Shown: positions 8,570 to 18,463, counted from the stretch's first letter. The stretch is 41,996 bases of DNA from Bondarzewia mesenterica (GCA_004802705.1 SGPL01000290.1:1-41996); one strand, 5' to 3'. Made by a program: numbers and translations. Notes: a model not told the origin generated them from the sequence alone.

Positions 8570-9510
8570 TCAGCGCATGCTTCCTTCTCCGCTCGCACAA
8601 TCGCATCGTTGGTCTCTATGCTCACGTTCCAGTCCAACACCTTCGCCCCCCCAACAGGCTTGCCACTTATGCCTTGCATTTAAACCTGGAGTTAGAGTGT
8701 TTAAATCAGAAAGCGGTGGAAGTGCTGTGCAACATGCAAAAAGTTCTTTGGCAAATCCTTCCACCATCTGTCGTGGACAACCGCTAAAATCAACGACAAT
8801 CCAAGCCAAGGGCTTGGCTGGTTTAGAGAATTTCTGGTTCTTGACATTCCAGCTGCCATCCTAAGCAGCTATTAGGATTCAGACTCCAAGCCATGTCGAT
8901 AAAATCAATGAACTGACCTTCTGACGAATGTTCACATCATTACCATACCGGACAGTTGGTGAAGGCAGTTGGCAACCCTGAATTTGCATAGGCGCCGTTG
9001 CTACGCGCATTTCTATCTGTCCGATGAAATCTGAATGGGCATAGTTCAAGAACTGGCAGCAAAGGGTGATCAACATCGACATCACGCGATGACTATGTGA
9101 TGAATATATCACTTACTGAATCATTGACTCCCTGAACGACAGAGATGAGTCGTTCCACACGTGGCTTGACTGCGAAGTCCAGCACCCACTTCATCAACTC
9201 GAGTGGTACCTTCTTCTTGTATATCTGTCCCTCCACAATCTGGCAGAATTCGGCAGGAAACACCACATCATGGCCGATCTTGATGCCGAACATAGTCGGG
9301 CATCAGGAAATCGGTGAGGCCCCGACATGACCAGTCGGAGTTGGTAACACGAGAGCTCAGCACCACTTGCTGCTCAGATCGTTTATAGATAAGTAATGAA
9401 ATATCAGAGTCCTGCCATTCTTCGAGTGGTGGGCCGTTCAATATATCTGTGGTGGGTGTGTGATAAGTGAATATAATTGGCTCAAATTCTGGTGATGTAC
9501 AGATCAAATT
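8570..9510 (-). pseudogene. Argonaute fragment (PAZ end, L2 linker, start of MID; no PIWI)
   Basis: On the minus strand 9293-9117 encodes GHDVVFPAEFCQIVEGQIYK and KKVPLELMKWVLDFAV, the C-terminal half of a PAZ domain, which binds small-RNA 3' ends. A phase-0 intron (9053-9116) leads to FIGQIEMRVATAPMQIQG and LPSPTVRYGNDVNIRQK, the L2 region. A second phase-0 intron (8861-8917) leads to DGSWNVKNQKFSKPAKPLAW and IVVDFSG, then FAKELFACCTAL, the lead into MID. Splice sites here are intact. Beyond about 8680 the frame dissolves, and neither MID nor the slicer PIWI domain follows; EST1-like sequence takes over. Upstream, 9507-9300 (WQDSDISLLIYKRSE) is in another frame. It is a truncated relic of an RNA-silencing gene. 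Confidence 0.7.
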
Positions 9511-9795
9511 TGATCAGTTCCCATCTTTTTTGCATCTCATCACCTGTCCATACCAGCTCGTATCATAGCACATTAGACTTGTCATTGTAGGGCTTGTAAT
9601 TACTATAGAATATAAGTTTGCTTTCATTCTTCGATCAACTGGCTGTTGAACAGAATTCTGGCAGATGCGTGCTCAGTGAATGAAATTGACTCAAACCCCG
9701 ATGATCAACTGGTCAATTTTGACCGGTTTTTATTTTTTNTATGCTATCATCTGTCCATGTCAGCCCATGCCATCGTGATGTGCTACTTAAAGGTA
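9440..9795. repeat. Imperfect direct repeat (~110 bp, two copies)
   Basis: About 9450-9580 and 9665-9790 share AGTGAATRWAATTGRCTCAAA, GATGAT...AAYTTTGAYCRGTT, TTTTTTNTATGC/TTTTTTGCAT, ATCATCTGTCCAT/ATCACCTGTCCAT and a GATGTGCTA/ATAGCACAT tail. The pair suggests a local duplication just upstream (on the minus strand) of the Argonaute relic. An ambiguous base lies in the second copy (9739). Confidence 0.55.
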
Positions 9796-10420
9796 GCATT
9801 TGCTCTACCATGGCGCAGGGAGCAGACTCACATTCTGCTAACATTACGCTTAGATTAATACATGGCCCTTCGGGCAGAACTGTTCCTATTTGAACATGAT
9901 ACCCATAAAGATAACATTGACTAAGCTCTACTGGTGCATCGTGAGCCGACGGCGAAGAATGAAGCAAATGAAAAAGACATACGACATCGTCGTTGTCGAC
10001 GTCGTTTTCAGCGTCGTCCTGTTTTCGTTTGGACATTTTTGTATTGCAGAGAAGTTGCCGGCGAGACACAAGGAAGATGAAGGTGGCAAGTGGCTGAAAA
10101 GGATTCCGCGCTGCGGTGGGAATTGGTTATCGTGACCAGCTGCACCGTTCAGCTCGACTCTTCCTAGTGGGAACACACAGGAACAGATACTCTGGATTGT
10201 AGTCTACTCAATCAGATAATTATGACTCCTCGCACTGCTATCTTTCTATATCTCCATCTTCATCTCAGTTTCACTTCCTTCCCATCTTGACCCCGTACTG
10301 CTTGCAGTCAGTCCTTATTTCTCTGCGTCTTTCTAGACGTCTACCTTTTATTAGGTTAACAACTTCTCCCTCAAGGGGTGTGTCTTCCTCCTCAGGGCCC
10401 TTGATGGCCAGTTCGAACCG
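9796..10420. other. Mostly non-coding; possible 5' end of a minus-strand gene
   Basis: A minus-strand start at about 10036 encodes MSKRKQDDAENDVDND and is followed by GTCGTATG, a possible donor. It could be the first exon of the Argonaute relic or of another lost gene. The rest, up to the proline dehydrogenase relic, shows no convincing coding sequence. Confidence 0.3.
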
Positions 10421-10429
10421 TTTCCTGTG

Positions 10430-12215
10430 ATATGGTCTGCTCTCTGGTGGCCTTCTCGGTGCATCCCTGTACATCGGACACAATATCTCGACAATCCATG
10501 CGGATCACGCAGAGACAGCAAAGGAATCCCAAAGACCTTTGACTCTCATTTCTTCCCTCATAAGGTCCTATGCTGTGTATACAATGTGTTCTTTCCCCAC
10601 TCTGGTGGACCGGTCGCCTTCCATCCTCACCTTCCTGACGTCTGTCCCAGGTCTCAAACAGATCACCGAGGCATTTGTTCGAAGGACGTTCTTCGCACAA
10701 GTGAGCACTTCGGTCGAGACGTCCTTTCTGCGTCCAGATGTCTAATACTCTAGTCTGTGCAGTTCATCGGAGGTGATACGGCCCACGAGTGTGTACCGTT
10801 GCTCGAGAGCTTGCGTGCCGAGAACAAGGGGACTTTGTTCGCTTACAGCATTGAGGTGGACGAGGCGGAGGCTACAGGCAGTGGGTTCAAGGGATCGGTA
10901 TCGGTATACAAGCAAATCAGGCAGGAGATGATCGGGTCGATTGATGTCGCAGCTGACTTTGAGGATCAGAGGGCGTCCGGATCATCCTTCGCAGCTGGCA
11001 GGAGGACGTGGGTTGCTGTGAAGCTTGTAAGCTTTTTGCGCCAGTCCATGATCTAGCTCTCACTCGGACTTCTCGCAGAGTGCCCTACTTCCTGATGCTC
11101 AGTCATTGGTGAATCTGTCTGTGTATCTCACCAAAGCTCATCCGGCGTGGTCAGCCATCGCATTCCCTGGATATCCGAGGGCGTCCGACTTGGACTGTCT
11201 TACTTCAGATCAGATTAAGGGAGTATCACCGCTGATCGAACAGGATATTCATGACATCAAGGACCTTCATTCGGACTTGGTAAAAATCTGCAGTCGTGCT
11301 CAGGAGCGAGATATCAGAATCATCATCGATGCAGAATACAGGCACGCTTAGTTTTTTTTTATCATTGCATGGCACCACACGCTGACCAGATGTCTGATGA
11401 CATGCAGCTGGTATCAAGTGTGAGTTCTGTCAGTGTCAGCAGAATACCATGAACTGAGACAATGATTCGCAGCCTACCATAAACGCGATGATGCTTTCCC
11501 TCATGCGCCAGTTCAACAAGCTCCCGGATCATTCATCGTCTGAATCCACTCCAGTGCGACCGCTCATCTACGCGACATTCCAAGTGTATCTACGCCGGTG
11601 TGCTTGTCCCACGTCTATCTCATGCACTTCTCATCTGACACCCGTTTAGAAACTTAGAATATCTGGAACAGTCCCTCAAGGATGCGAAGGCCGACAACTA
11701 CGCACTCGGGGTCAAACTGGTCCGTGGCACCTACCATCTGCATGAGACGATTGCGCACGAGACTGCCACCTTCGGCCACAACAACACGTCGCTCTCCATC
11801 TCGCCTGATCCACACCCACCCGTCTGGCCAACCAAGCCTGAGACAGACGCGTGCTAGAACGTGACTACGCGCCGGATCATCTCGAGCATCCGCAATGACA
11901 TCGCTGCTCACCGTCTGGTGCCGACCATTGGCGTGCTTTTCGGTTCGCACAATTGAGAGAGCTGCGATCTGGTCCTGGACGAGCTCGTGAAGCAGGGCCT
12001 TGCATGCAGGGAAAAACAAGACGGCAGAGAGGTCGTGAGCATGGGTGATGAGGTGACGGAAAGAGTGACTCTGGGCCAGCTTTTCGGTTCGTGGCCAGGA
12101 GATGTGTGTGCTTACGCCGACTAACGAGAACTCTCTTCAGGCATGAGTGATGAGTTGATGGATTACCTGGTCAACAAGACGAGATCGTCCTCACCATTTA
12201 TCATTAAATATGTCC
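10430..12215 (+). pseudogene. Proline dehydrogenase with two in-frame stop codons and a degraded C-terminus
   Basis: The exons give a nearly complete mitochondrial FAD-dependent proline dehydrogenase, which oxidises proline to pyrroline-5-carboxylate. Homology starts with a hydrophobic segment (GGLLGASLYIGHNIS) and PGLKQITEAFVRRTFFAQ. It continues FIGGDTAHECVPLLESLRAE, NKGTLFAYSIEVDEAEA, DAEYSWYQ, PLIYATFQVYLRR and NYALGVKLVRGTYH. Introns are at 10701-10762, 11027-11078, 11342-11407 (GC donor), 11418-11472 and 11598-11649; the last two bracketing introns leave a 10-nt exon (11408-11417) that supplies part of SWYQ. TAG at 11855-11857 and TGA at 11954-11956 (expected Trp in GSHNW) interrupt the frame, while homology continues through CDLVLDELVKQGLA and, after another intron, GMSDELMDYLVNKT. 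The end after FIIKYV is lost, and no start codon was found. Confidence 0.75.
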
Positions 12216-12623
12216 TGTATCCAATTGCATGCTTGTGCAACAATGATGGACCTCGGAGTTTTCTTCGATGATGCCATGCTTGACCACGTAGTCGAAGAAT
12301 GATGGATATTATCTCCGTGCATCTATCCATCCATTGCCAATTGCTGCACCGTGCAACTGAACGTTCAGATTTGATTTGAGAACCGCGTCCGCTGAATGAA
12401 CAAAACATTAGAAAACTTGTGCACGAGAATTTATGTGCATATTACGCACAGAAATATGGGATATATTGTCTAGCAAAGCTCTCGCCTCCGATATACATCT
12501 GGGGGTAATTATTCAATTGGAAGAGGAAGGCATAACACTTTGCGACGGACCCACATCCATGCACTTATATTCTGGGAAAATGGTATAAAAGTTGCGCAGG
12601 AATTCTATGAATTGCCGGGATGC
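12216..12623. other. No recognisable gene
   Basis: Nothing coding is seen between the decayed end of the proline dehydrogenase and the carboxypeptidase fragment on the opposite strand. Confidence 0.4.
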
Positions 12624-13020
12624 CTAGAGAGAGATATATAGCAGTTCCTGAGTGTCAAATATTGAACTAAGCACCTCGTCGAGTTCATGCACATATCGGT
12701 CCATGCTGGTATATGAAAAGCCTGTACCAGCAGGCTGGTCGACTGCAAAAACATGATGTAGAAGGTATAAGCGAGATAGAAAAGTAGACAAACCGTATAC
12801 TACTGTTGTACACTCTTCCCAACCTCCTTCAACCATTTTGAGACCGCCCTTACCATCCACTCTCCAGGGATCGATCTCCATCATGAGACCATCGAACGAT
12901 GAGCAACCTGATCCACCCTAGTATAGACCGTCAGCATTCTTCCCATACATTCGCCCGGATTAACTTACATTAAACCAAAACAGAATGCACTCTCGGTCAG
13001 CTGTTCTTCTCGCTTTAATG
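12624..13020 (-). pseudogene. Serine carboxypeptidase (peptidase S10) fragment
   Basis: On the minus strand a piece ending in ILFWFN and a GTAAGT donor (near 12968) splices to GGSGCSSFDGLMMEIDPWRV and DGKGGLKMVEGGWEE. A further intron (GTTTGTC...TTTTTGCAG) then leads to VDQPAGTGFSYTSMDRYVHE. This is the substrate-binding N-terminal part of the S10 family (Kex1/carboxypeptidase Y type), which removes C-terminal residues in the secretory pathway or vacuole. The usual GGPGCSS has Ser for Pro. No signal peptide, no GESYAG nucleophile motif and no later exons are present, so it is a fragment. Confidence 0.7.
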
Positions 13021-14033
13021 AGAATAAAGTACAGGTGTGCTGTGACAGCCGTAGCTAGCAAAGAAGCCACATCTGGGTCTGCAGAGAGGTGTCCGGCGAT
13101 AATATGCAGTGGGTGCATTTCATTCTCATTTGATCCCATTCTCCTATGTTCTTGTGCTCCTGTGTTTCTCCGTTGTTTTCTTCATTTCACTCCAGTACTG
13201 TTTCACTTCCTTTTATTGATTCGAAGACTCCTATCCTCGTATGTATTTATATGGACTATGCTTGTACTCAGATACTCATCGAATCAACCCCCGTAACCGG
13301 GTCCCCTTGTTCGTGATTTCACTGCGTGTCTCGTCGCGCTCCTCAAGTCTCGCGATTGGGCCTTGCCCCTTACAACAGTGTCGCAATAACGGGCAGGATC
13401 CCTGTTTTGCTTATGGTACTACTTTCTCTGAATGGTATTCCTTTCAATCACAAGTACCATAAAAACAACTTTCTATGACAGATCCACAATGCAACTCGAA
13501 TTGATTTTTTCCGTATTCAAAAAATAGAAAAAAACGCAAGCAAGGTTCGCTGCCGACATGGTCGGCGCTCCCCTAGTAGATAAGTGTCGATGGCGGACTT
13601 GTCTCGCTTATTCTGATTACGTAACGAGACTTTCGACAAAAAGTTGTTGGGTGAATAGCTTTCAGTATCTTGTCTCGGTTGTCTCGTGGTCGTGAGGGGA
13701 GATGAGTTTAGGTTAGGTTTAGCTGCAATTGGTTATTTGATCGAACCAAGATCGAACCAGATCCCGTTCCGCGATCTGCCGCGTCAGTTGTAGCAGGTTG
13801 TAGCAGGTTGTAGCTCGACCAATGAAATCACGTTTCACGTGTTACTTACCATACTTAACGGCAACGCGTCGAGTCGGCCCCTGTCACCCGCCTCCCTTCT
13901 GAGACTCTTCAGCTCACAACCCACCGCTTTCAATCCTCCATCTTTCAGCGATTAGTAAGTTGAAATTTTCAACATTCGACTTGGCCGACTTACAGGATCA
14001 ACAACCTGTATTGTAGAAATCAGTGTGGGCACT
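13021..14033. other. Intergenic region upstream of the aldehyde dehydrogenase
   Basis: There is no credible coding sequence. Short repeats are visible: GATCGAACCA twice near 13739-13760, and GTTGTAGCAGG in three head-to-tail copies at about 13787-13817. The latter part presumably holds the promoter of the gene at 14034. Confidence 0.5.
13787..13818. repeat. 11-bp GTTGTAGCAGG triplet
   Basis: Two full head-to-tail copies and a third partial copy lie about 220 bases before the aldehyde dehydrogenase start codon. They could be a regulatory site or simple repeat; nothing else supports either. Confidence 0.5.
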
Positions 14034-16558
14034 ATGGGGTACACGACGACTCCAATTGACCAGATCCCACTCGTACGCCTCTTCTCTCATATTCCCATCC
14101 CTCAGGAAAATATGAGCAATTTCTTACTCAATTTCTCCATCTGTCGTGCGCTGTCGCTCAGATTCGGAGCGAGCTCCAAAAAGCCTTCCGATCCGGCAAG
14201 ACGCGCCCCATCGCATACCGCAAGCAACAGCTCCTCGCACTCGCCTACCTGGTTAAGGACAACATCAAGCTCTTCCAAGAGGCGCTCGCCGCCGACCTTG
14301 GACGCCATTTCGTTGAGACTAGCGTGTACGCTCCTCGCAACTTGGCCTACCCACATCGCGCGAACAGTGCTGACTGACAGGATGTAGGCTCGAGCTCGGC
14401 AGCACGCTCACGGATGCAAAGGTCGCTTATGACAATGTCACAAAATGGTCCAAGACGGAACGCGCCTCGTGGTCGTTCAACTGGTTCTTGATGAAGCCGA
14501 CGTTGCGGAAGGAACCGAAAGGCGTCGTACTCATTATAAGTCCTTTCAACTACCCAATTTGGCTCTCACTTGGCCCATTGGTGCGTCTGCTCTCTTTTTA
14601 TAGTATGATATGATGCTGAGTCGACGGTACGACGTAGGCTGGCGCCATCGCAGCAGGCAATGCGGTTGTGTTGAAGCCTTCTGAGCAGACGCCTGCATAC
14701 AGCGCGCTCTTGGCTGAGCTTGTTGAGAAGTATCTGGATAATGATGTTGTCAAGGTAATCATCGGCGCGGTGCCTGAGACGACCAAGGTTGGTATCTGCA
14801 TTTTTCTGTGCGGCACGAGCGAATTCATTGTGAGATGCAATATGGTTTTTGACAGGTTTTGGAATTGCCATGGGACCACAGTGCGTGCCCTGTTCTGAAA
14901 GCCTGAAAAAAACGAGATGATTTGAAGAAAACTGACTTGAACAGTTTTATACACCGGAGGAGGGCGTGTAGCCCGTATCGTACTGACCGCAGCTGCTCAG
15001 ACTCTGACGCCTGTGACAACTGAGGTTGGCCCACTTACACTTGAAATCCTGCTCTATGTTGACTGGGTGTTCGTGTGCAGCTCGGCGGAAAGTCCCCAGT
15101 CTTCATCGACCCCAATTGCGACCTGAAAACCGCCGCGAGGCGATTAATGTGGGGGAAGGTCTCAAATGCCGGTCAAGTAGGTGCCGTCCATTGTCCAAAC
15201 TTCTCAAACGCTTCACGAACGTACCTTATTCCTACCCGGGTCCGTTTGCATCTAGACCTGTGTCGCGCCGGACTACGTGCTGGTCCAAAGAGAGTTCGTG
15301 CCCAAGCTCGTCGAAGCATGCAAACAAGTGTACGTTATCACACCCTCTTCCCCGGCCAACCCACTCACGCATCTTACCATCCCCAGATTAAACAAGTTCT
15401 TCCCTGAGGGCGCCGAAAAGTCCGATTCCTTCTCCCGCATCATATCGATCTCGCAATTTGAGCGCATCACGGGCCTGCTCAAGAGCACCAAAGGCGAAAT
15501 CGTATACGGTGGTGGCTCGAACGCGGACAAGAAGTTCATCGAGCCGACTATCGTCATCGGCGTGGACGGTGCGGATTCTTTGATGAGCGAGTTGCGTATT
15601 GTGGCTTTCCTTGTCACTTCCGTCCATTTCTGCATGCGTGTCTCTAACGCATATTGTTGCATACAGGGAGATTTTCGGCCCCATTTTGCCCATCGTTCCG
15701 GTCGATAGCTTGGACGAGGCGATCGAGTTTGTCAACGCGCGGTAAGCTGCACTCTCGTACACCTGTCTCGCCAATCTAGCTCATGTAGTTTCGCATGAAG
15801 CGACCACCCCCTCGCGCTGTACGTGTTCTCGCAGGACCCGAAGTTCAAGGCAAAAGGTACATGCTCTCGCTCACACGTCGTAATACTGATGAAATTGAAC
15901 GATATTTGCTTTTCTTTTTCCTCTATTTCGAAGTCTTCGACAATACGCAGAGCGGCTCGGCCGTGGCGAATGAATGTATGCTTCAGACGGTTGGTACGTA
16001 CTGCCTTTACAATAATCTCAATAGTGTAATCGCCGATACCTTGATTTCTACTTTGTTTCTGTAGCGGAAGGTCTACCTTTCGGTGGCATTGGTCCCAGCG
16101 GGTGTATGTTTTTTCATCTTGTTCCTGACTCTAATTTTTGCCCACATATTTTATCTTCTACAGCTGGCGCGCACACGGGAAAATTCACGTTTGACATATT
16201 CACGCATGTGCGGGCGTCGCTTGACAACCCCTCCTGGTATCTCTTACCGCCATTCGCGTCACTGAAAATATCTGCTCACTGACACTGCTTTGCAGGCTGG
16301 ATATGATCATGTCTGGACGTTACCCTCCCTACACCGTAGGTCTCTCCCTTCCATTCACACCCACCGTCACGTTATGAACCTGACACTCGAATGGACTCAG
16401 GCAAAAAAAGCCAAGCGCTCGAAGCGCTCACCTTTCCCAGTCTGCCCCCGCGCAACGCGGGTAATAGGAGGTGGGGCAAATGGTTCCTCTTTGCGCTCGC
16501 TGTGGCGCTCTCGTCGTCGGGTGTGCTGATGTTCCGCGCGCGGGTGCGCAGCGCTTAG
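14034..16558 (+). CDS. Class-3 (fatty aldehyde type) aldehyde dehydrogenase with C-terminal membrane anchor
   Basis: Sixteen exons can be joined in phase: 14034-14072, 14162-14325, 14388-14580, 14638-14787, 14856-14880, 14945-15024, 15081-15176, 15256-15329, 15387-15590, 15667-15741, 15801-15856, 15934-15993, 16065-16103, 16164-16236, 16296-16335 and 16401-16558. The product is about 508 residues, normal for ALDH3. It has the [14 protein letters not shown] and [14 protein letters not shown] cofactor-binding segments, the [11 protein letters not shown] turn, the catalytic Glu in TELGGKSP and the nucleophile Cys in NAGQTCVAPDY. A basic-flanked hydrophobic tail ([18 protein letters not shown]) resembles fatty aldehyde dehydrogenases anchored to ER or mitochondrial membranes. 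These oxidise long-chain aldehydes to acids with NAD. The last exon reaches the tail only if one base is missing from the A7 run at 16403-16409. That may be an assembly error or a real frameshift that removes the anchor. Confidence 0.85.
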
Positions 16559-17232
16559 GTAGGTCGTCGTCGACGTGAGTTTTTGTCTCCCATCCTTGGG
16601 ACGGCTTCGATATTCGAATGGGCGGACCGTTGGGATGGTTGGGATGATTTTGGAACTCATCTTTTGGCTGTGAATTTACTGCTTTTTTCACGCCGTTGCT
16701 CCCTTTAATACGGTTTCCTTTATACTACCTTTTCGCTTCTATTGTCCCCAGAATGCCGTTACTGATTTATTTATTTCCTTCCTTTTTCTTCGAGATCTGA
16801 TGTTGCGGACAGGAATGGCAAGACTGGACGGAGACGTGCGTGTTGACAGGTTGAGGGAACTTTATATTCGTCTTGTTTTCTTTCCTCGTTTCGATCTATC
16901 TACTTGCATACATACGTTTCCCGGATTGCGGCTGAACGTTAAACTTCGACATGTACAATTAACCACACCGTGACTTACCACGTCATGTTCCATTCGTTCT
17001 GTTACTGTGAGTGTAGTCAATATGAACTCTTTTAATCGTTCGCAAAACTGGTCTCTGGAAGTGTAGGAAATCCCCCCGTGGAGGGTTGGTCGGAGCAGGT
17101 CGGAGCTCACCATTCTATCAAGTATCGTCTTTCGGCAGCACTGCGAAGTTTGAGGAGAATAGCGTTACACACGTGCATGACAGAGCCGTGTGTGATCAGG
17201 GAGGTTCCAAAAACTGGTACCAAAGGCGATTG
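16559..17232. other. 3' flank, no recognisable gene
   Basis: This T-rich stretch after the aldehyde dehydrogenase stop should contain its 3' untranslated region, and the 3' end of the convergent minus-strand gene. No coding signal was found. Confidence 0.4.
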
Positions 17233-18093
17233 TCAAAGCCTTTGGATAAAGATACTACGGAGGACGGCGCTGGGTAAAATCCAACGAGCACGCAAGACAA
17301 GACGACCAGCCCCTGGAGATGCGAGTCCTGCAATCAAGGCTTCCGAAGGGAGAAAGAGATGAGGCGTCACTACAAGTCCAAGCGTGAGCATGGCGGCACT
17401 GAATGTCATCTCCGGCTTCCCCATCCAGCCAGAAGTCTCCAGTATACAGTGTAGTGTACGTCTCAGCGACAAGTCCCGTATGTGATATACCCAAACTAAC
17501 ATGCTGCGGACAAAAGAAGACCAGTACGAGCCACTCAGACTCGGAGCGGCGCAGCTTCGGAACGACAGAACCTGCCCCCATAATGTGGGCCATCTCCGAT
17601 TCTCCTCTATATAGTCTCTCAGGGGAGCCTGCGCGGCAGCGAAATACAGTGCGCAGCCCAAGTCAGAACCCAAGTTCCCAGCGATGGCACTGGCAGACGC
17701 AGCAGACAGAACCCCATGCGGCGGAGAGACCGTGACAGTCGACGTGAGCGAGACAGCCCTCAGAGACGCAGCCACGCCCTCCGCGCGCATGAGGTCGAGG
17801 TAAGGGTCGGCCAGGTGTCGAGCGCTGGCAGGCACGCGGCGGCGACCGCGCTCTGCACAGGGTCCACGCACTTGAATGCAGAGAGCGCAACAACGACACC
17901 CGGCGTGGTCCGGTCCTGAGTACCAGTGAAGAAGGGCGTAAGGGACGCCAGGAGACTTGGTGCAATTGGGGCAGGCGCAGCGATGGGCGCAGACCAGTAT
18001 GGGTGGTAGTGCATGTCTACCAATTTTAATGACACTCTCACCTTTGGATGGGGAGGGGATGCATTCATGGGATTCAACCTTGTTTGAAGCGCC
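17233..18093 (-). CDS. Unrecognised minus-strand gene, two overlapping coding segments
   Basis: A minus-strand ATG at 18093 opens MALQTRLNPMNASPPHPK, followed either by read-through or by a GTGAGA donor. The frame then encodes YWSAPIAAPAPIAPSLLASL, PGVVVALSAFKC and DPVQSAVAAACLPALDTW. A second frame from about 17871 runs for 212 codons to a TGA at 17233 with LADPYLDLMRAEGVAASL, GNLGSDLGCALYFAAAQAPL and MTFSAAMLTLGLVV. The two segments overlap, so an intron or a frameshift must join them near 17780-17880, but no clear splice pair explains it. The composition is Ala/Leu/Ser-rich and moderately hydrophobic without a certain membrane helix. I do not recognise a family. It lies tail-to-tail with the aldehyde dehydrogenase. 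Confidence 0.4.
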   Translation of the reverse strand, partial: GASNKVESHECIPSPSKGESVIKIGRHALPPILVCAHRCACPNCTKSPGVPYALLHWYSGPDHAGCRCCALCIQVRGPCAERGRRRVPASARHLADPYLDLMRAEGVAASLRAVSLTSTVTVSPPHGVLSAASASAIAGNLGSDLGCALYFAAAQAPLRDYIEENRRWPTLWGQVLSFRSCAAPSLSGSYWSSFVRSMLVWVYHIRDLSLRRTLHCILETSGWMGKPEMTFSAAMLTLGLVVTPHLFLPSEALIAGLASPGAGRLVLRARWILPSAVLRSIFIQRL

Positions 18094-18377
18094 ATGGCTG
18101 ATGTATATTAATGCGACCTAAGGTGGACCAGACGGTAGAGACAACGAGAGCAGGAGGGAACGTGTGCTTCAGCAGTCCGGATACAAGCGCAGGTTAACGG
18201 ACTATTCGACAGCAGAAACAGACAATCCAAGTCAGCATGAGTAATAGAAAGGCCGAGTAAGCGGAAGACGATATCATTTGTAGAGGATGCCCAGGAAATA
18301 AGCAGGAATGAGCATGGGCCGCGGGAGAAGCCGAGCGATCAAGTTCAGCATCCATACCCGATCTGGACTTGTGTACG

Positions 18378-18395
18378 TGACGTCAATATGACGTA
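18378..18395. promoter_or_regulatory. CRE-like palindrome TGACGTCA plus a second TGACGTA
   Basis: A perfect 8-bp TGACGTCA palindrome at 18378-18385 is followed 4 bases later by TGACGTA. Both lie 70-90 bases upstream of the ATG at 18464, and a TATAAG box is at 18423-18428. Such sites bind bZIP factors of the CREB/ATF type in fungi. The placement suits a promoter element of the plus-strand gene, though a role for the divergent gene is possible. Confidence 0.5.
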
Positions 18396-18463
18396 GTATG
18401 GGTTCTCAAAAAATCCTGCACTTATAAGTTCACAACCCTGAGGGTGTAACGTCAACTTGAACC

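Noticed and set aside
10539..12220. CRISPR array, tRNA or rRNA genes anywhere in the window
   Set aside because: No spaced direct repeats of CRISPR type, no tRNA T-loop and acceptor pairing, and no rRNA-like conserved blocks were found by eye on either strand.
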